From NCBI GenBank assembly GCA_050700115.1, contig JBOHGG010000029.1, positions 1-64,000 on the forward strand: a stretch of DNA of 64,000 nt. The letters are read 5' to 3'. Both the position numbers and the translations under genes were made by a program. The stretch comes from GCA-003244245 sp050700115. Lineage in GTDB: Bacteria; Actinomycetota; Actinomycetes; Mycobacteriales; Pseudonocardiaceae. This document shows, piece by piece, positions 61,838 through 64,000 of the stretch (position 1 is the stretch's first letter; every line of letters begins with the position of its first letter). The notes under the pieces were generated by a model that saw only the letters and a program-made list of their open reading frames with translations, ran no database searches and was not told the origin of the DNA.

Positions 61838-63218
61838 CGGCGCCCGCCATGCTGGTGATGGCGAGTTGACGGTCACCAGCCCATGGCGTGGCGAGGTCGT
61901 CGGCACGGTACCCAGCGACACCGCCGACCAGGTCAACGATGCGGTACGCCACGTCCGCGCCGCCTGGCGACCATTGCCGCCGGCCGAGCGGGCGGCCGTA
62001 CTGCGCCGTGCGGCCACCCTGCTCGGCGAGCGGGCTGACGAGTTCAGCACGCTGATCGCCAGCGAGTCGGGCGTATGCGTGCGGGAGACCCGGCGCGAGG
62101 TTGAGCGCGCTGGGAGCAACCTGACCGTGGCCGCTGCAGAGGCCGAACGGCTGCGCGGAGAGAGCATCCCGGTGCCCGGCCACCACCGTCTGGCGGTAAC
62201 CGTGCCCGAGCCGGTCGGCGTGGTGGCCGCGCTGACACCGTTCAACCGACCGCTGAATCAGGTAGTCGTCAAGGTAGCGCCAGCGGTCGCGGCCGGTTGC
62301 GCGGTGGTGCTCAAGCCGTCGGAGAAAACCCCGCTTACCGCGCTGGTGTTCGCCGAGCTCCTGGTGGCCGCCGGGTTCCCGGCGGGTGCGCTGGCGGTGA
62401 CCACGGGATCGCCGGGGACGATCGGACCCGCCCTGGTCGGCCACCCCGACGTGGACATGGTCACTTTCACCGGTGGCATCGCCGCCGGGCGTGCGGTCGC
62501 CGCGGCGGCGGCCGGCAAGAGACTCCTACTCGAACTCGGCGGCAACGACCCGCTGATCGTGCTGCCCGATGCCGACGTGGACCTCGCGGTGACGTTGGCC
62601 GCCGACGGCGCCTTCGCCACGGCAGGGCAGTCCTGCCGAGGAGTCAAGCGGATCATCGCTGTCGGCGACGTGGCCGAGGCGCTCGTACCGCGGCTGGTCG
62701 AGACGGCCCGCGGCCGGCGTGCCGGTGACCCGCAAGATCCGGCCACCGACCTCGGCCCGTTGATCACCGTAGACGCCGCCGCGCTGGTCGAGCGGCGGAT
62801 CGCCGACGCGGTGGCGGCCGGCGCGAAGCTGCTCCACGGCGGTGAGCGGACCGGCGCCCTGCTCACCCCGGCCGTACTCGACCACGTGCCACCGGACGCC
62901 GAATTGGTCATGGAGGAAACGTTTGGGCCGGTCGCGCCAGTGATCCGGGTGGACCGGGTGGACGAGGCCCTCCAGGTCGCCAACGGGACCCGGTACGGCC
63001 TACAGGCCGGAGTGGTCACCGGCGACCTGGCCGCGTTCTGGCGATTGGCCGCGGGGCTGCGGGTGGGCGCGGTCAACCTCGGGGCCGGGCCGCAGTTCGA
63101 CTCGCCGCACATCCCGTTTGGCGGCGTCAAGGCCAGCGGCATCGGCCGTGAGGGCATCCGTTACGCCATCCGGGAGATGAGCGTGATCAAGACGATCACG
63201 ATTCCCTATCTCGGATAG
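61827..63218 (+). CDS. phpJ: Phosphonoformaldehyde dehydrogenase (aldehyde dehydrogenase family)
   Basis: The 463-residue NAD-dependent aldehyde dehydrogenase has PFNRPLNQVVVKVAPAVAAG, LELGGNDPLIV (general-base Glu) and TAGQSCRG (catalytic Cys), then EETFGPVAPV. In the pathway it would turn phosphonoformaldehyde, the PhpE product, into phosphonoformate. ATG 61827 overlaps the end of phpI by 11 bp. A strong hairpin begins six bases after its stop. Confidence 0.9.
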   Translation: MFLDGARHAGDGELTVTSPWRGEVVGTVPSDTADQVNDAVRHVRAAWRPLPPAERAAVLRRAATLLGERADEFSTLIASESGVCVRETRREVERAGSNLTVAAAEAERLRGESIPVPGHHRLAVTVPEPVGVVAALTPFNRPLNQVVVKVAPAVAAGCAVVLKPSEKTPLTALVFAELLVAAGFPAGALAVTTGSPGTIGPALVGHPDVDMVTFTGGIAAGRAVAAAAAGKRLLLELGGNDPLIVLPDADVDLAVTLAADGAFATAGQSCRGVKRIIAVGDVAEALVPRLVETARGRRAGDPQDPATDLGPLITVDAAALVERRIADAVAAGAKLLHGGERTGALLTPAVLDHVPPDAELVMEETFGPVAPVIRVDRVDEALQVANGTRYGLQAGVVTGDLAAFWRLAAGLRVGAVNLGAGPQFDSPHIPFGGVKASGIGREGIRYAIREMSVIKTITIPYLG

Positions 63219-63223
63219 ATCAC

Positions 63224-63257
63224 TGATGGGGCCGCGGGCAGGCCCGCGGCCCCATCA
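63224..63257 (+). terminator. 16-bp perfect hairpin after phpJ
   Basis: TGATGGGGCCGCGGGC (63224-63239) and GCCCGCGGCCCCATCA (63242-63257) form a perfect stem with a two-base loop. It lies between phpJ and the MFS gene on the same strand. No U-tract follows, so full or partial termination, or processing that lowers transporter expression, are all possible. Confidence 0.8.
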
Positions 63258-63276
63258 GATCACAGGGGGAATCACG

Positions 63277-64000
63277 ATGGACCGCCGACGAGCACGACGC
63301 AGCCTTATCACACTCGCCGCGACCTTGCTGCTGCTCAAGTCCACCTGGTTCTCCGCGACAGCGGTAATGCCACAGGTCCACCAGGAGTGGCAGCTCTCCG
63401 CCGGCCTGGCTGCCTGGTTGACCATCGCGGTGCAGTGGGGCTTCGCGGCAGGAGCGGTCGTTTCCAGCTTGTTGAGCATTTCCGACATCCTCAGGCCCAC
63501 CAAGCTGATCTTCTTCAGCGCGATCGGCGCTGCTGCCGCCAACCTGATCCTACTCGGCGCACACGGGGCCGGGTTGGGCGGTGCCGCGCGGTTCGCCACC
63601 GGTTTCTTCATCGCCGGCGTCTACCCGCCGGCGCTCAAACTCATCTCCACCTGGTACTGCCACGGCCGGGGCGCGGCCATGGGCTTGCTAGTCGGTGCGC
63701 TGACTGTGAGCTCGGGCTTGCCGCACCTGGTCAACGGCCTCGGCGGGCTAAACTGGCGGACCGTCATCGTGGCCACCTCGATACTCACCGTGCTGGGCGG
63801 GATCATCACGCTCACCGCCATTCGCGAGGGTCCGTACCCGTTCCCGCCGGCCGCACTGGATCCCCGGCAGATCCGGCAGATCCTGCGCGACCGACCCGTG
63901 CGACTGGCCATGGCGGGCTACCTATGCCACATGTGGGAGCTGTACGCCATGTGGACCTGGTTTCTGCTGTTCATCTCTGCCGCGCTGCGCCCACGCGGCC
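63277..64000 (+). CDS. MFS transporter, 3' end outside the window
   Basis: The first 241 residues are visible from ATG 63277 (AGGGGGA upstream); the frame is open to the last base. There are several membrane helices (LITLAATLLLLKSTWFSATA, GLAAWLTIAVQWGFAAGAVV, LIFFSAIGAAAANLILLGAH, RFATGFFIAGVYPPALKLIS, AAMGLLVGALTVSSGLPHLV, TVIVATSILTVLGGIITLTA) and the MFS loop ISDILRPTK after helix 2. It is likely the exporter or uptake carrier of the phosphinate product or its precursors, as MFS genes accompany known clusters. It is separated from phpJ by the hairpin. Confidence 0.85.
   Translation, partial: MDRRRARRSLITLAATLLLLKSTWFSATAVMPQVHQEWQLSAGLAAWLTIAVQWGFAAGAVVSSLLSISDILRPTKLIFFSAIGAAAANLILLGAHGAGLGGAARFATGFFIAGVYPPALKLISTWYCHGRGAAMGLLVGALTVSSGLPHLVNGLGGLNWRTVIVATSILTVLGGIITLTAIREGPYPFPPAALDPRQIRQILRDRPVRLAMAGYLCHMWELYAMWTWFLLFISAALRPRG

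Noticed and set aside
1..64000. tRNA, rRNA or CRISPR loci
   Set aside because: No T-loop-like GGTTCGAATCC context with a foldable cloverleaf, no rRNA stretches, and no regularly spaced short repeats were seen. The 22-bp repeats at 22021 are contiguous and have no spacers.

Overview
The window is high-GC actinobacterial DNA, most likely from the Pseudonocardiaceae or close relatives. Three things point there: strong GC bias at third codon positions, an arabinogalactan-linker and rhamnose locus of mycobacterial type (wbbL, rmlB, rmlD, LCP protein, TIGR03089), and the XRE-DUF5753 / DUF397 / DUF574 gene set. The taxonomic call is an inference from gene content; no database was searched.

Region 1 (1-10.9 kb) is accessory chromosome. 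It holds a DUF222-HNH (13E12-type) nuclease gene whose start lies inside a perfect SOS box, an O-methyltransferase, a metallo-beta-lactamase-fold protein, a broken LuxR-family ATPase regulator, a nitronate-monooxygenase-like enzyme, a DUF574 methyltransferase, and an XRE regulator with a DUF397 partner whose promoter is framed by an inverted repeat.

Region 2 (10.9-29.2 kb) is a cell-envelope locus: an AlkA-type glycosylase coupled to a sugar-nucleotide pyrophosphorylase, WbbL rhamnosyltransferase, five further glycosyltransferases (one a GT2-GT4 fusion), a methyltransferase, a secreted DUF4185 protein (a family that includes endo-D-arabinanases), RmlD, RmlB, an LCP ligase-type protein, TIGR03089 and a lipoprotein L,D-transpeptidase. 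From memory, its genes match the Mycobacterium tuberculosis Rv3264c-Rv3277 neighbourhood. The remaining members (acyl-CoA dehydrogenase, purE, purK, GtrA) follow only at 40.9-45.3 kb, so about 11.7 kb has been inserted between the two halves.

Region 3 (29.2-33.4 kb) is a lower-GC, TTA-containing operon. It encodes a bacterial ubiquitin-like conjugation system: a 72-aa ubiquitin-like protein, an E2-like protein, a JAB/JAMM-peptidase-E1 fusion, and a one-pass membrane protein with proline-rich repeats and a Ser/Gly-rich tail.

Region 4 (33.4-40.9 kb) looks like a decayed integrative element. It is bounded by two copies of the 3' end of an acyl-CoA dehydrogenase gene, has a tyrosine-recombinase remnant at one end, and carries several broken genes (XRE regulator, small membrane protein, ParB-like fragment), a flavoprotein, an intact XRE-TPR regulator, a chain of translationally coupled small genes, and a strongly palindromic non-coding stretch.

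Region 5 (40.9-48.1 kb) returns to core genes: acyl-CoA dehydrogenase, PurE/PurK, GtrA, an OmpR-type two-component system and a HisN-like phosphatase.

Region 6 (48.2-64 kb) has a sigma factor and a NarL-type two-component pair, then a tightly packed ten-gene operon whose order and content match phpC-phpD-phpE-ppm-ppd-phpF-phpG-phpH-phpI-phpJ of phosphinothricin (bialaphos-type) biosynthesis, followed by a strong hairpin and an MFS transporter cut off by the window edge. These genes would carry phosphoenolpyruvate through phosphonopyruvate, phosphonoacetaldehyde, hydroxyethyl- and hydroxymethylphosphonate, phosphonoformate and CMP-phosphonoformate to carboxyphosphonoenolpyruvate and phosphinopyruvate. 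The P-methylase, the late steps and any peptide synthetases must lie beyond the right edge, or be absent.
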